In this document: positions 18,771-27,840 of the stretch, in pieces | Layout: each line of letters begins with the position of its first letter | How positions within the stretch are numbered: position 1 is the stretch's first letter | DNA from: Chryseobacterium gregarium DSM 19109 | GTDB taxonomy: Bacteria; Bacteroidota; Bacteroidia; Flavobacteriales; Weeksellaceae | NCBI RefSeq assembly: GCF_000430845.1 | Contig: NZ_AUMU01000006.1 | Location: 168,124 to 232,123, forward strand | Reading direction: 5' to 3' | Length of the DNA stretch: 64,000 nucleotides | Program-made: the position numbers and the translations under genes | Notes under the pieces: model-generated | Database searches by the model: none | Seen by the model: the letters and a program-made list of their open reading frames with translations, nothing else | What the model was told of the DNA's origin: nothing

Positions 18771-19159
18771 TTGTTGAGGGTAGATTTTGAGGTTTTGATA
18801 CTGGAAACCAGCATACTGATAAGCTCATTGTTTTGTTTTACATGCGTGTTAAAAGAATCATTATCAATGTAATTTGTATAATTCAACAGCTCCAGCCAAT
18901 AGTGTGTCTCATTAGCCTCTTTTAATGCAATTGAAAGTTTGCTGATGAAATCCGGTTTGCTCTGGGCAAACTCTGCTTCCCTTACCAATGCTCCTACAGT
19001 AGTTCCGCTGCGAAGCATCTGTTTAGACATTACAAACTCTTTATGTTCTGTCAGTTTTTTATAAAGATTAACGATATCAACACTGAAGGCAAAACTCTTA
19101 TCTTTCAAAAAATTCCTTCCCGGATTTTTCATTTTTAATTCTTCATTCTTCATTTCCAT
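18767..19159 (-). CDS. Four-helix-bundle protein (S23/IVP family) inserted in operon A
   Basis: A 130-residue all-helical protein of the '23S rRNA intervening-sequence/four helix bundle' family: FLKDKSFAFSVDIVNLYKKL, MSKQMLRSGTTVGALVREA and SKLSIALKEANETHYWLELL are diagnostic. Its first residues (MEMKNEELKMKN) come from a low-complexity repeat, and the same kind of repeat lies at its far end in the Rhs start. It overlaps the upstream gene by 1 bp and the Rhs gene by 4 bp. Operon B has no gene here, only a 23-bp gap, so this is an insertion specific to operon A. Molecular function unknown. Confidence 0.8.
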   Translation of the reverse strand: MEMKNEELKMKNPGRNFLKDKSFAFSVDIVNLYKKLTEHKEFVMSKQMLRSGTTVGALVREAEFAQSKPDFISKLSIALKEANETHYWLELLNYTNYIDNDSFNTHVKQNNELISMLVSSIKTSKSTLNK

Positions 19160-21936
19160 CAGTGCTTGTAGTTGTACTGGTTTTCTTTTAATATCTGCCC
19201 TTCGCTGTTTTTTACCCTTAACAGCCTTCCTGAAGCATCGTATTCGTACGTTGCTTTGATGCCGTTAGGCGAAATAGAATGCGTAATGCCTACCAATGGA
19301 TCATAAGTATATGTTGTAATGGAATACCCCTGAAGCTGAGTTGCAGTGCGAAGGCTTTCCAGCGCAGTAAGCAGTGCTGGCTCATTGGAAGGATTGTCTG
19401 CGTCTGCATTGGAGGCGCTGATAGCCGCAGTAATTATAGATAAGGATGAAATATCACTGTATTTGGGGCCTGCGATCTGTGCGATAGGAAGGGTCTGATC
19501 ATATCCCCAGATCGTTGTTACTGAATTCCCGGCCTTATCCGTGGTCTGTACCAGGTTGCCTTTGTTATCATATACATCAAAGGTGATCTGGGTTTCAGCA
19601 GTCTGGTTCAGGTCTGCCCATTCCAGCGAGGTCGGGTAAAAATGACCGGTATTATTATACTGAGTGGTCACCTTGGTCATTACGGTTCCGTCCGTTTTGG
19701 TTTCTATCTGCAGGGGCACGGAAATCATATTGGCATTGGTCAGCCGCGTATTGTTCAGGCCCTGTGCATATCGGGTAGTGGTTTCAGTAAACGAGCCGTC
19801 CTGGGCCGTGGTTCTGGACAGGGATTCCTGGAAATTGTCAGGGCTGAAAGTGGTTTCCGAAACCGTCTGGTAGGCAGACTGGCCCAGATAGGTTTTGGCG
19901 GTTTCCTTTGAGTACTGGAGCCAGGCCGGTTTGGTGGTGGTATCATAGACCGTATAGCCCAGGGAATTGGGGATATCCTGGAAAGTATATTCATAATCAT
20001 AACTTTCCTGAAGGTGATTGGTGTTGTCATAGACCTCCTTTTTGGCCATTACCCCGCTCGAGGTAAGGTTATAGTACAGGAATTTTGAATTGGCATCCTT
20101 ATAGTCATCCGGGGTTTTGAACGTATAGTGAATACTCCCATCATTCTGAGTTCCTGAAACCTCGGTTTCCTTTACGTTTTTATACAGGATAAAATAGTCC
20201 GTAAAATCCATAGGGTCTAATGGATCGCCGTAAAAAGCATACCCGGTAGCATCCAGTGGATTCGTAAAGGAACTGTACTCGTATTTTTTTGTTTTGACCG
20301 GGGTGCCGTCAGCATCATAAGAACGGATCATTTTAATTCTTGCCCCCGTTCCGTCTGCCACATAATTCCGGTAAGGCTTAGGTTTTGATTTGATCTGGTA
20401 CACTTTGAAATTCCCGTATCCATACGCATTGTTGATGTTGACGGTATACGTCCCTGCCTTCAGTTTATAATAATCTGACGTACAGCCGGTCTGTCTGTTT
20501 ACGATGGTTCCGTTGGAATCTTTCACGGTATAGGTCAATACCATATTATGCGGGTCATTCGGGTCAAGCGGATCATTCGGGAAGCCGTCGTTCAGCTGCT
20601 CATTGATGATGATCACAGGATACAGGGGAGTGCCCGGGTTCCCGCTTACCTGGAAGCTATAGGTCCTGGTATTGTCGGTATGGTACGGGATGGCGGTCTC
20701 TCCCCAATACTGTACGGCCGGATCTTCTATGTGATCCATGTTGCTGTAATCCAGCTGGCTTTTATTGGCATACAGCTCATTGGCTTCGAAATCATAGACC
20801 ACATAGCCCTGGGTTGGGAAGGTGATTTTCTTCAGCAATCCGATGGTACTCTTTTGGGGATTCGGGCCGTTTGAGCCGATATTACAGAATGAAGCGGTAT
20901 AATCCCCGTAATCAGTATCAGAACCCGTGGTATCGTATTCAAAACCGGTCCGTTCGCTCACACCGAGCAGTTTATCCGTTTTTTTCAATCCGGAAAGGGT
21001 TCTTTTGTTTATCAGTGCCGAGCTGTAACTGCCGAACTGCATAGCGCCGTATTCAGGTTCATACCTCGAGATGAAATGCCCTGCCTTATCATACAGCATG
21101 ATGTACTTTACCGAATAGGCATCATTATCCGGGTTTTCCGTATTAAAGTAGTCCGTATCGATGTCATAGGTAAACATAATTTTACCTTTTGCGGTGGTAA
21201 TTTCCTTTGATTTGCTGTACTGGTATTTAATGGTGGCAGACGCTCCTGCATATCTGGTTTTTTTATCGTAGGTATAGCCGGCGAGCTCGTTGTTCCCGGC
21301 ATCGGTAATCCTGGTGAGGAGAAAAGAGGTTTTGTAATTGATGTTCTGGACTCCCTTTTTTGTCAGCCCGAGGCTGTAGTCATTGAAGTAATACTGGTAG
21401 CCTTTGTCGTCGGTAATCTTGAAAGAAGCAATGACCAGCCGGGTGGTCGAAAGATCCCGGGTATATTCTAATTTTATTTTCTCCCCGCTGATGTTGTTCA
21501 GCACCAGTGCGTTGGTCACTGCATCTTTATAGATGCTGAATTTGCCGGAATGCCCCGGGATACTGTAATAAAAGACATCGGCATATTTTTCCGCAGTGTC
21601 TGTCCAGTTAAGCGTGTCATCCACTTCTTCAATCACTTTCCGGCTGATGGTCCCGCCCTTAAACAAAGACCATCCCAGGCCCACCTCGCTTGCCGGGACC
21701 TCCGGTTTGGCATTATAGGGGTGATAAGACAGGCCCACCGAAACCGGAAAGTTTTTATCCGAAGTTTCCAGCTGGTAAACCGGAATGCTGACCGAAGGAA
21801 TACCGGTTGAAGGCGATACGCCTGCATTGACATAATTGGCAATAGATGACGTGGAAGGCTCAGGCAGGTTGTTATTCTGAGCCTTTATAAAAATGCTGAA
21901 TACAGACAGCAGTATAAGCGGTGTATTGTTTCTCAT
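19159..21936 (-). CDS. Secreted Rhs/SpvB-like large protein (operon A, gene 2)
   Basis: The 925-residue protein has a Sec signal (PLILLSVFSIFIKAQ) and then NAGVSPSTGIPSVSIPVYQ and VGLGWSLFKGGTISR, strongly like the start of SpvB/TcB-type proteins. Many YD-like repeats follow, ending TYTYDPLVGITHSISPNGI and a final YEYDASGRLLRVKN. There is no DPDGR boundary or toxin tip, so it may form part of an Rhs shell completed by the next toxin gene. It starts 8 bp after the T9SS protein and is paralogous to the gene at 36458-39328. Confidence 0.75.
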   Translation of the reverse strand: MRNNTPLILLSVFSIFIKAQNNNLPEPSTSSIANYVNAGVSPSTGIPSVSIPVYQLETSDKNFPVSVGLSYHPYNAKPEVPASEVGLGWSLFKGGTISRKVIEEVDDTLNWTDTAEKYADVFYYSIPGHSGKFSIYKDAVTNALVLNNISGEKIKLEYTRDLSTTRLVIASFKITDDKGYQYYFNDYSLGLTKKGVQNINYKTSFLLTRITDAGNNELAGYTYDKKTRYAGASATIKYQYSKSKEITTAKGKIMFTYDIDTDYFNTENPDNDAYSVKYIMLYDKAGHFISRYEPEYGAMQFGSYSSALINKRTLSGLKKTDKLLGVSERTGFEYDTTGSDTDYGDYTASFCNIGSNGPNPQKSTIGLLKKITFPTQGYVVYDFEANELYANKSQLDYSNMDHIEDPAVQYWGETAIPYHTDNTRTYSFQVSGNPGTPLYPVIIINEQLNDGFPNDPLDPNDPHNMVLTYTVKDSNGTIVNRQTGCTSDYYKLKAGTYTVNINNAYGYGNFKVYQIKSKPKPYRNYVADGTGARIKMIRSYDADGTPVKTKKYEYSSFTNPLDATGYAFYGDPLDPMDFTDYFILYKNVKETEVSGTQNDGSIHYTFKTPDDYKDANSKFLYYNLTSSGVMAKKEVYDNTNHLQESYDYEYTFQDIPNSLGYTVYDTTTKPAWLQYSKETAKTYLGQSAYQTVSETTFSPDNFQESLSRTTAQDGSFTETTTRYAQGLNNTRLTNANMISVPLQIETKTDGTVMTKVTTQYNNTGHFYPTSLEWADLNQTAETQITFDVYDNKGNLVQTTDKAGNSVTTIWGYDQTLPIAQIAGPKYSDISSLSIITAAISASNADADNPSNEPALLTALESLRTATQLQGYSITTYTYDPLVGITHSISPNGIKATYEYDASGRLLRVKNSEGQILKENQYNYKH

Positions 21937-21944
21937 CGTTGTGT

Positions 21945-23567
21945 TTATTTTTTTATCAGTTTCGCACTGGCCGTTTGTTGATCATCTGTTTTTACGGCCA
22001 CCAGGTAGGCCCCCTGCACCAATGCCTGGGTATTGATCTTCGTCACTTTGTTTTTTGTTTTCAGGCTCTGCAGCTGTCTTCCGCCCATATCATACAGTGT
22101 AATATCCGCTTCCTTAAAATCCAATCCGATTTCCACATACGCATAATCACTCACCGGGTTCGGGTAGATCTTAATATCCTGCTTTTCGATCAATTGATCC
22201 AACTGCTTATCCCCAAGCTTCACGATCTTCCAGTTCTCTTTCCCGGGTTCCTCCGCACTTGTTCCGGCTAAGATAATCGAGCCATCTCTGTTGAGTTTAA
22301 TATCAGACAATCTTTCTTCTCTTTTGCTGGATTCTCCTTTAACGTGCTTCCGCCACTGCTCATTCCCGCTTTCGTCCAGGTATAGCATCCAGAAGGTCTC
22401 ATCATCCGTCTCCATCCTTTCCTCAGCCTGCGTATACCCGCCCAGCAAAATCCCGGTACTCACATCTTGACTTTTGGCTCTTGGTTCTTGGCTCTTGTTT
22501 CTAGCCTCTTGATTCTTGTCTCTTGCATCCTGTCTCTTCGCCACCACACTCATCCCCATCAGCACATCCCTATTCTTAAAGTTGTATGACTTCTGCCACA
22601 TCTCTTCACCCCTTTCATCCAGTGAAATCAGCCACAAGTCAGTCCCTTCTTCTATGCCTACCGTTTTATTGCCTGATCGTTCCGACCTTGATTCCCCGCC
22701 GATTAAGTATCCTGATGAAGTCAAGGCCAGAGTCCTTGGATGGTCATCGCCTTTGCCGCCGAAATTCTTTTCCCATTCTACCTTGCCGTCTTTATTAAGC
22801 TTAATGATCCAGTAATCGCCCTCGCCGAAGTTTTCGGTTTTCTTGGATCCGCCGGCACTGCTTCTTGAATACACCCCCAATAAAGCCCCGCCGTCTTTCG
22901 TTGGCACCATCTTCTCCACCTCATCCAGGCCTTTTCCGCCTAAGAGCAGTTGGGATAATTCTTTTCCGTTTTTATCGAGCCTTATGATCAGGACATCTTT
23001 GGAGCCGTACCCTTTTCCCGTTGCCTGAGCGGAGCCGAAGGCAACATTCCCTGCCACAAAGAACCCGAAATCCGTCGTCTGGATCACGGCTCTCGCTTCT
23101 TCATCGGAAGCGCCGCCGATGGTTTTCTGCCATAATTCATCCCCGAATTCATTGATCCGTATCAGCCAGAGGTCAGATCCTCCTTTCGAATCTTCCTTTT
23201 TATCCAGGCCTTTATTGCTGAAGGAAGTGCCTGACAGAAGGAAACCTCCCTCCTGGGTATTCACGGTAGCCGATAAGAAATCATGGTTCTTTCCGGAGAA
23301 ATATTTTTCCCATACTTCTTCGCCCTGTGGGTTCATTTTTATCAAATGAAAATCGAAACCATTATTCTGCTGCCCGTTGCCGGCTGCCGGCTTTTGGCCC
23401 GGCTGGATGGAGCTTCCGGTAATCAGGTATTGCTGGTCGATGGTGGTGGTGACCTGCGAAAGGAAGGCCTGGGCAGAGGATCTGATCTCCTTCTGCCAAA
23501 TAATTTCCTGGGCATGCGTACCCATGAGGGCACACACGGTAAGTGCGCTTAGATAGAGTTTTTTCAT
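21945..23567 (-). CDS. T9SS-sorted repeat (propeller-like) protein (operon A, gene 1)
   Basis: The 540-residue protein has a Sec signal (MKKLYLSALTVCALMGTHAQ) and a C-terminal type A T9SS sorting domain (about 465-540; IKIYPNPVSDYAYVE ... GAYLVAVKT ... LIKK). Between them, a ~50-residue unit recurs: D-x-W-[LI]-I-[KR]-x-[ND]-x-x-G-x-x-x-W-x-K-x-x-G-G. This suggests a beta-propeller. Residues ~345-367 are a Lys/Gln-rich insert encoded by a CAAGA-type tandem repeat. The T9SS would carry it over the outer membrane. It is the first gene of the operon and nearly identical to the gene at 34826-36448. Confidence 0.85.
   Translation of the reverse strand: MKKLYLSALTVCALMGTHAQEIIWQKEIRSSAQAFLSQVTTTIDQQYLITGSSIQPGQKPAAGNGQQNNGFDFHLIKMNPQGEEVWEKYFSGKNHDFLSATVNTQEGGFLLSGTSFSNKGLDKKEDSKGGSDLWLIRINEFGDELWQKTIGGASDEEARAVIQTTDFGFFVAGNVAFGSAQATGKGYGSKDVLIIRLDKNGKELSQLLLGGKGLDEVEKMVPTKDGGALLGVYSRSSAGGSKKTENFGEGDYWIIKLNKDGKVEWEKNFGGKGDDHPRTLALTSSGYLIGGESRSERSGNKTVGIEEGTDLWLISLDERGEEMWQKSYNFKNRDVLMGMSVVAKRQDARDKNQEARNKSQEPRAKSQDVSTGILLGGYTQAEERMETDDETFWMLYLDESGNEQWRKHVKGESSKREERLSDIKLNRDGSIILAGTSAEEPGKENWKIVKLGDKQLDQLIEKQDIKIYPNPVSDYAYVEIGLDFKEADITLYDMGGRQLQSLKTKNKVTKINTQALVQGAYLVAVKTDDQQTASAKLIKK
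22466..22540. repeat. In-frame CAAGA-type short tandem repeat
   Basis: The coding strand repeats units like caagagaCAAGAatCAAGA, giving K-x-Q-x-A-R-x-K-x-Q repeats inside the T9SS protein. The copy in operon B (about 35860-35935) has the same kind of repeat with different unit order. Similar low-complexity repeats are found between genes in flavobacteria, so this is probably an intruded repeat that keeps the frame. Confidence 0.55.
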
Positions 23568-23748
23568 GTCGGGTATTCTACGTTTTATATTGTTATGATA
23601 CGGGTACGAAAATAAAAAGGTTTCCGGATGAAAAATTATGGGAAACCGCAGGGTTTGAAAATAAGGGTAAGAATGAATATTCCTCAGAGGTTTGCTGTAT
23701 CATGGTAAGTTTGGCTTTCATTAAATTTGGTCATGTCTCATACTCAGG

Positions 23749-23782
23749 CAAAGATAGTGCTCTTAAACGACAGAACGTGTCG
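23749..23782 (-). promoter_or_regulatory. Operon A promoter and palindromic operator
   Basis: On the minus strand a TATCTTTG element (23756-23749; Bacteroidota -7 consensus TAnnTTTG) lies about 180 bp before the T9SS protein start. Eleven bases upstream is ACGACA-GAACG-TGTCGT (23767-23783), covering the expected -33 region. The same arrangement with the same 11-bp gap precedes operon B. This is the strongest regulatory signal in the window. Confidence 0.7.
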
Positions 23783-23971
23783 TATTTTATCTTTACCTGC
23801 AAAAAACCGGATCCGGCTTAGTATAGTATCACGGCCCGTAATTTATAAGATTACTTTTTGACTCTAATTTTGGCTGTACCCGGCATCTGCACCGGCCCTT
23901 ATTTATCATGGGCCCTACAGCAGGCAAAGATATGAAAATATATCTTTTTAACAATATTTGATTGATTTTTT

Positions 23972-23985
23972 AACAATATATTGTT
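23972..23985. promoter_or_regulatory. 14-bp perfect palindrome in intergenic gap
   Basis: AACAATATATTGTT is a perfect palindrome. A related AT-rich stretch (AACAAT..TTGATTGATTTT) occurs on the same strand at about 34449. The gap 23790-24735 otherwise has no gene I can support. Confidence 0.25.
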
Positions 23986-24735
23986 GTATTTTGGTCTTTT
24001 AGTATACTACAGCGGCTTAACGGGGATTTGCCAAAACAGTTTCCTGTACTCATATGGAAAAGAAATGGTGAAGGTTCAGCAGGAGAGGGCCTTGTAGAAT
24101 ATTTCAATATCGGGTATATTACTTTAGAAGCGGGTCAGGATTAGGGTGAGTTGTGAAACCTTATTAAAAAACTTCCATCGTCTGTTTTAACCCGGTTCCA
24201 TGGCCAGCCCGGATAACGGATTCATTTTCATGCTGCCCGAAGCTTCGGGACCGTTCAGCCCACCTTCTCTTTTATACACGGGCTTCTTCTGTACCCGTCA
24301 ATCCTGGTGAATGAATGGGACAGATGTGATCCTGCATCAGGGTCACGCTGCCGGGTGGCTGCAGCCTGTTGGATTAAGCAGGGAGCTGCTGACAGGACAG
24401 GCGGCGGCAATTCCGGAGGGTGCTCTGACGGCTGCTTCCCTTATCTGTATTTATAAAGGGCCGGGCCGGCAGGGGAGAGGCCTTTACATCGCTTACCCTG
24501 CCGGGTTTTAAAAGGGTAATATCCGGATACGGAACTGAGCTGCAGCATCAAGGGACATATTGTCATCCGGGGCAGTACGGAGCGGCTTACCTTTAATCCC
24601 TGTCAGGCAGGGGAACAGCCGGGGTATAAAAAAAATGACGGACTGAATAATAATTCACCAAGTGTTGACGTTTAAATACAAAAACATAACGCTTATGGGG
24701 ACAGGATTATTATTTTAATTAATAACCGTAACACG

Positions 24736-24999
24736 ATGAAAACAGAATTCAACACGCCGTTCTCCGAAGAAGAAGAACCGTTTAAAGGCAAGCTCCTGGT
24801 TTTCCTTTCCGAAATTCTCAAAACCCTCGACCAAAAACAGCCTTACGGCGCCGGGTACTATGACAGTGCCGACGTCAAGCAGCTGCTGAACATCAGCGAC
24901 CGGACCCTCCACCGGCTCAGGAAGTCAAACGCCATTCCCTATACCAAAATCGGGAAGAAGATATTTTACCCCAAATCCTTCTTTCACGGCGAGCCCTGA
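24736..24999 (+). CDS. Helix-turn-helix (excisionase/MerR-like) protein
   Basis: The 87-residue protein has an acidic N-terminal helix and a C-terminal HTH_17-type domain: SADVKQLLNISDRTLHRLRKSNAIPYTKIGKKIFYPKS, as in small excisionase-like DNA-binding proteins of Bacteroidota. It probably binds DNA as an accessory factor of a mobile or accessory locus. The stop lies within the first copy of a 28-bp tandem duplication. Base composition is higher in GC than the surrounding gap. Confidence 0.75.
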   Translation: MKTEFNTPFSEEEEPFKGKLLVFLSEILKTLDQKQPYGAGYYDSADVKQLLNISDRTLHRLRKSNAIPYTKIGKKIFYPKSFFHGEP

Positions 25000-25050
25000 C
25001 CGGATCCCGTTCCGTCCGGAAGCCTGACCGGATCCCGTTCCGTCCGGAAG
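24995..25050. repeat. Perfect 28-bp tandem duplication
   Basis: The unit beginning cctgaccggatcccgttccg occurs exactly twice back to back (24995-25022, 25023-25050), and the terminator arm then begins with the same cctg. The first copy contains the stop codon of the HTH gene. It is probably a recent slippage or recombination duplication. Confidence 0.8.
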
Positions 25051-25083
25051 CCTGGCCGGGCTTTGTCCCGGCCAGGCTTTCCC
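25049..25083 (+). terminator. Strong hairpin terminator after HTH gene
   Basis: AAGCCTGGCCGGG pairs perfectly with CCCGGCCAGGCTT around a CTTTGT loop, followed by ttcccc. It separates the HTH gene from the DUF1016 gene. Confidence 0.6.
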
Positions 25084-25158
25084 CGGTAAACCTTTTTTTC
25101 ATTAAGTGTAAACAGCGTATCCCTGCAGAAGGGGCACATAAATTTATGATCCTTAACC

Positions 25159-26178
25159 ATGTTTCTCAACCCGTCAGTCATATCAGATATCAGAGCCATC
25201 ATTGCGCGGGCCCGGGAGCGGGCGTCCCGGGCGGCAGACCACCAGCGGACACTGATGTACTGGGAAATCGGCCGGCGCATCTTCGAGGAAGAGCAGCAGC
25301 GGAAAGAGCGGGCGTCCTACGGGAAGTACCTGACGCAGCTGATTGCCCGGGAGCTGGAACCCGAATTCGGCAGCAGCTTTTCGAGGCGGCAGGTCGAGCT
25401 GTTCCGCCAGTTCTACCGTGCTTTCCCGATTTCGAACGCACTGCGTTCGCAATTGAGCTGGACCCAGTACCGGCTCCTGATGCGCCTGGGTACCGAAGCG
25501 CAGAAGGCCTTCTATATGGCCGAAGCCATCAAGAACAACTGGACGTCCCGGCAGCTGGAACGCCAGGTATACAGCAACCTGTACGAACGCCTGTTGCTGG
25601 GCAGTGACCCAGAAAACGTGCTGGCGGTTGCCCGGAACGAGAAGCAGCCGGCCGGTGCCCGGGAAATCATCAAGGACCCGATGTTCCTGGAGTTCCTCGG
25701 CCTGAAACGGGAAGCGGCCTATTACGAAAAAGACCTGGAGCAGGCCATCATCACCCATCTCCAGGAGTTCCTGCTGGAACTCGGCAACGGCTTCTCCTTT
25801 GTGGCCCGGCAGAAAAGGATCCATATCGGAGGGGATGACTTCTTTGCAGACCTGGTGCTGTACAACCGGCTGCTGCAGAGCTTTGTCATCATTGAGATCA
25901 AGACCCATGCGCTGACCCATCAGGATATCGGCCAGCTGCAGATGTATGTGAATTACTATGACCGGGTGGAAAAGCTGCCCCGCGAAAACCCGACTGTCGG
26001 GATCCTGCTGTGTGCCGATAAAAATGATGCCGTCGTACAATTCACGCTCCCCGAAGGCCAACAGCAGATCATCGCCAGCCAGTACCGGCTGTACCTGCCT
26101 ACCGAAAAGCAGCTGCTGGATGAAGTCAGCCGGGAACTGGGGAATTATGATGAGAATGCCCGCCCTGATGATTGCTAA
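25159..26178 (+). CDS. DUF1016 / YhcG-type PDDEXK nuclease family protein
   Basis: A 339-residue protein with the two-part DUF1016 architecture. An N-terminal helical region (about 1-165: TLMYWEIGRRIFEEE, FSRRQVELFRQFY, LSWTQYRLLMRL) precedes a C-terminal PDDEXK domain (about 175-320). The catalytic signature is DDFFADLVLYNRLLQSFVIIEIK (Asp near 236, E-x-K near 252). Family members are putative nucleases linked to restriction-like or mobile loci. The gene is much richer in GC than its surroundings, suggesting separate ancestry. No methylase or helicase partner is nearby. Confidence 0.9.
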   Translation: MFLNPSVISDIRAIIARARERASRAADHQRTLMYWEIGRRIFEEEQQRKERASYGKYLTQLIARELEPEFGSSFSRRQVELFRQFYRAFPISNALRSQLSWTQYRLLMRLGTEAQKAFYMAEAIKNNWTSRQLERQVYSNLYERLLLGSDPENVLAVARNEKQPAGAREIIKDPMFLEFLGLKREAAYYEKDLEQAIITHLQEFLLELGNGFSFVARQKRIHIGGDDFFADLVLYNRLLQSFVIIEIKTHALTHQDIGQLQMYVNYYDRVEKLPRENPTVGILLCADKNDAVVQFTLPEGQQQIIASQYRLYLPTEKQLLDEVSRELGNYDENARPDDC

Positions 26179-26689
26179 ACAAACGGCTGGCATTTTCCTT
26201 TATAGCCGGGCAGTTCGTTTATCCGGTACAAAGAAACTGTTATCAGGGCTTTGTAATAAAGCAGTTTTTGAATATTCACCTTCACTATTTCCGGCTGCAT
26301 GATCCCGTTCACGGCATCGGATATTCCTCAGCGACGGGTAGCCTGTCCTTAAGGACTACCTTTTCTCTCAGTCTGTCTTACTGTATGTATGCTCAAAAGA
26401 TTTTTACTATTGTGCCTATGCTTTTATGTACGGCCTGCCGTTATTTATCTGCATGAAGGGAAATAATATGGAGAGTTAACGTATTTAATATTAGTGTTTT
26501 ATGGGTATTTTTATACTTTATGATGCTGATCATAGGACCGGTTTTGAGTATTTTATTAGCTTTGACCAGGCCCATAACCATCTGGGTATGAACTGCTGAT
26601 GATAGCAGCTTTACCGCCATAGGATAAAATTAAATCATCCCGTGACCGGAATAATCAATCGGGATAAGAATCTGAATAAATAATAGACT

Positions 26690-27208
26690 ATGCAATTCAA
26701 TAAGGCACTTCTGGAAGAAATCAGCGAAAATTTCATGGGCTGCCATGAGACGATTTCAATCGCTGAGAGCGTAACGGCGGGGATGCTGCAGCTGGCATTT
26801 TCGGAAATGAGCAATTCAAAATTGTTTTATAAGGGCGGGATAACCGTGCATACTCCTGACCGGATTGTAAAACTGCTTAAAGTGGATGCCGCGGAAATCA
26901 GCAGCCATGGGCTATCGGGCATTATAACCGATACTATGGGCTGCCATGCATCGAAGACTTTTGACAGCGAGTGGTGTATTGCCACTTCGGGCTACTGCAT
27001 GCCCGAAAGGCAATCTGCTTACGGCATTTATGCCTATTACTCCATTTCATATAAGGGGACTACGGTTTTTTCAGATAAGCTGGATTTTGACGGCAAAAAG
27101 GATTCCCTGCTCGTCAAATCCTATTATACGGAGCAGATTCTGCAGAAATTCCTCGGGCAGCTGAAGCTGTACCATATCCTTAAAACCGAGATCGCCGGAG
27201 AGGACTGA
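26690..27208 (+). CDS. CinA-family protein (amidohydrolase domain only)
   Basis: A 172-residue protein equivalent to the C-terminal CinA/PncC domain: ETISIAESVTAGMLQLAFSEM, LFYKGGITVHTP and a later WCIATSGYCMPE (equivalent to the VTGxAGP loop). PncC converts nicotinamide mononucleotide to nicotinate mononucleotide. The usual G-P loop residues are altered (SGYCMPE), so enzymatic activity is uncertain. The 26179-26689 gap upstream has no gene I can support. Confidence 0.75.
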   Translation: MQFNKALLEEISENFMGCHETISIAESVTAGMLQLAFSEMSNSKLFYKGGITVHTPDRIVKLLKVDAAEISSHGLSGIITDTMGCHASKTFDSEWCIATSGYCMPERQSAYGIYAYYSISYKGTTVFSDKLDFDGKKDSLLVKSYYTEQILQKFLGQLKLYHILKTEIAGED

Positions 27209-27272
27209 TCCGTTCCCGGACTGTCGGTTTATGTTAATACAGATATATAACGATAATAATTTCGATAGTAAT

Positions 27273-27740
27273 ATGAGATTTTTTTTGCTGGGCTTTTTAC
27301 TGTTTTTCAGTTTAGGGATGTCTCAGGAACTGTATGTTTTCCGGATCCCCGAGATAGCAAAACATAAATTTGAAGATCTGGATCAGATCATGGTTTCACA
27401 ATATGGGTTCGAAAGGGTACCGGATATTGAAGAACCGGATCAGAGGGTTTATAAAAACAAAAGTGATGAAGCCGGTGACCTTATGGTGATTACCGTGATC
27501 AGAAATGCCGAAAGCTGCTCCAATGCAGTCAGCATCGTTGACGGATCGGCTGCCCGTACGGCAAAATTAAGAAATGAACTGCCGGCTCTCGGCTACAGGT
27601 ATGCCGGCAAAAAGAAGATGCCGGACAGCGGGGTGCCGGTATCCCTTTTTGTCGGGGAACACACCACCGTTTCCATAACGGACCGGATAACCGGCACCGG
27701 GGCTTACCAGGTTGTGCTGACCTGTAAACAGGCACCTTAA
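27273..27740 (+). CDS. Small secreted protein of unknown function
   Basis: Read from the ATG at 27273, giving 155 residues that begin with a clear Sec signal (MRFFLLGFLLFFSLGMSQ). The in-frame Met at 27231 would bury this signal and is unlikely. The mature domain has two Cys and a DSGVPVSLFVGEHTTVSI segment; no family is recognised. It follows the CinA-like gene after about 65 bp. Confidence 0.65.
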   Translation: MRFFLLGFLLFFSLGMSQELYVFRIPEIAKHKFEDLDQIMVSQYGFERVPDIEEPDQRVYKNKSDEAGDLMVITVIRNAESCSNAVSIVDGSAARTAKLRNELPALGYRYAGKKKMPDSGVPVSLFVGEHTTVSITDRITGTGAYQVVLTCKQAP

Positions 27741-27823
27741 ATGAATGAAGCGATATGACTGCATAAAGACAGATCGGAAATCCTTATCCTGTCATATCCG
27801 TACCGATCCTGCCATGGCCCAAA

Positions 27824-27840
27824 GTTGTGACGGTCACAAC
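27824..27840. promoter_or_regulatory. 17-bp perfect palindrome (operator candidate)
   Basis: GTTGTGAC-G-GTCACAAC is a perfect inverted repeat. It resembles a CRP/FNR-type half-site pair (TGTGA / TCACA), but with three rather than six bases between. It lies 84 bp after the secreted-protein gene and ~500 bp before the kinase gene. No supported gene starts at it. The short open frame at 27870-28070 is not convincing. Confidence 0.35.

Noticed and set aside
24311-24511. 66-codon open frame in the gap before the HTH gene
   Set aside because: Gly/Leu-rich by composition only; no motif, no promoter and no partner.
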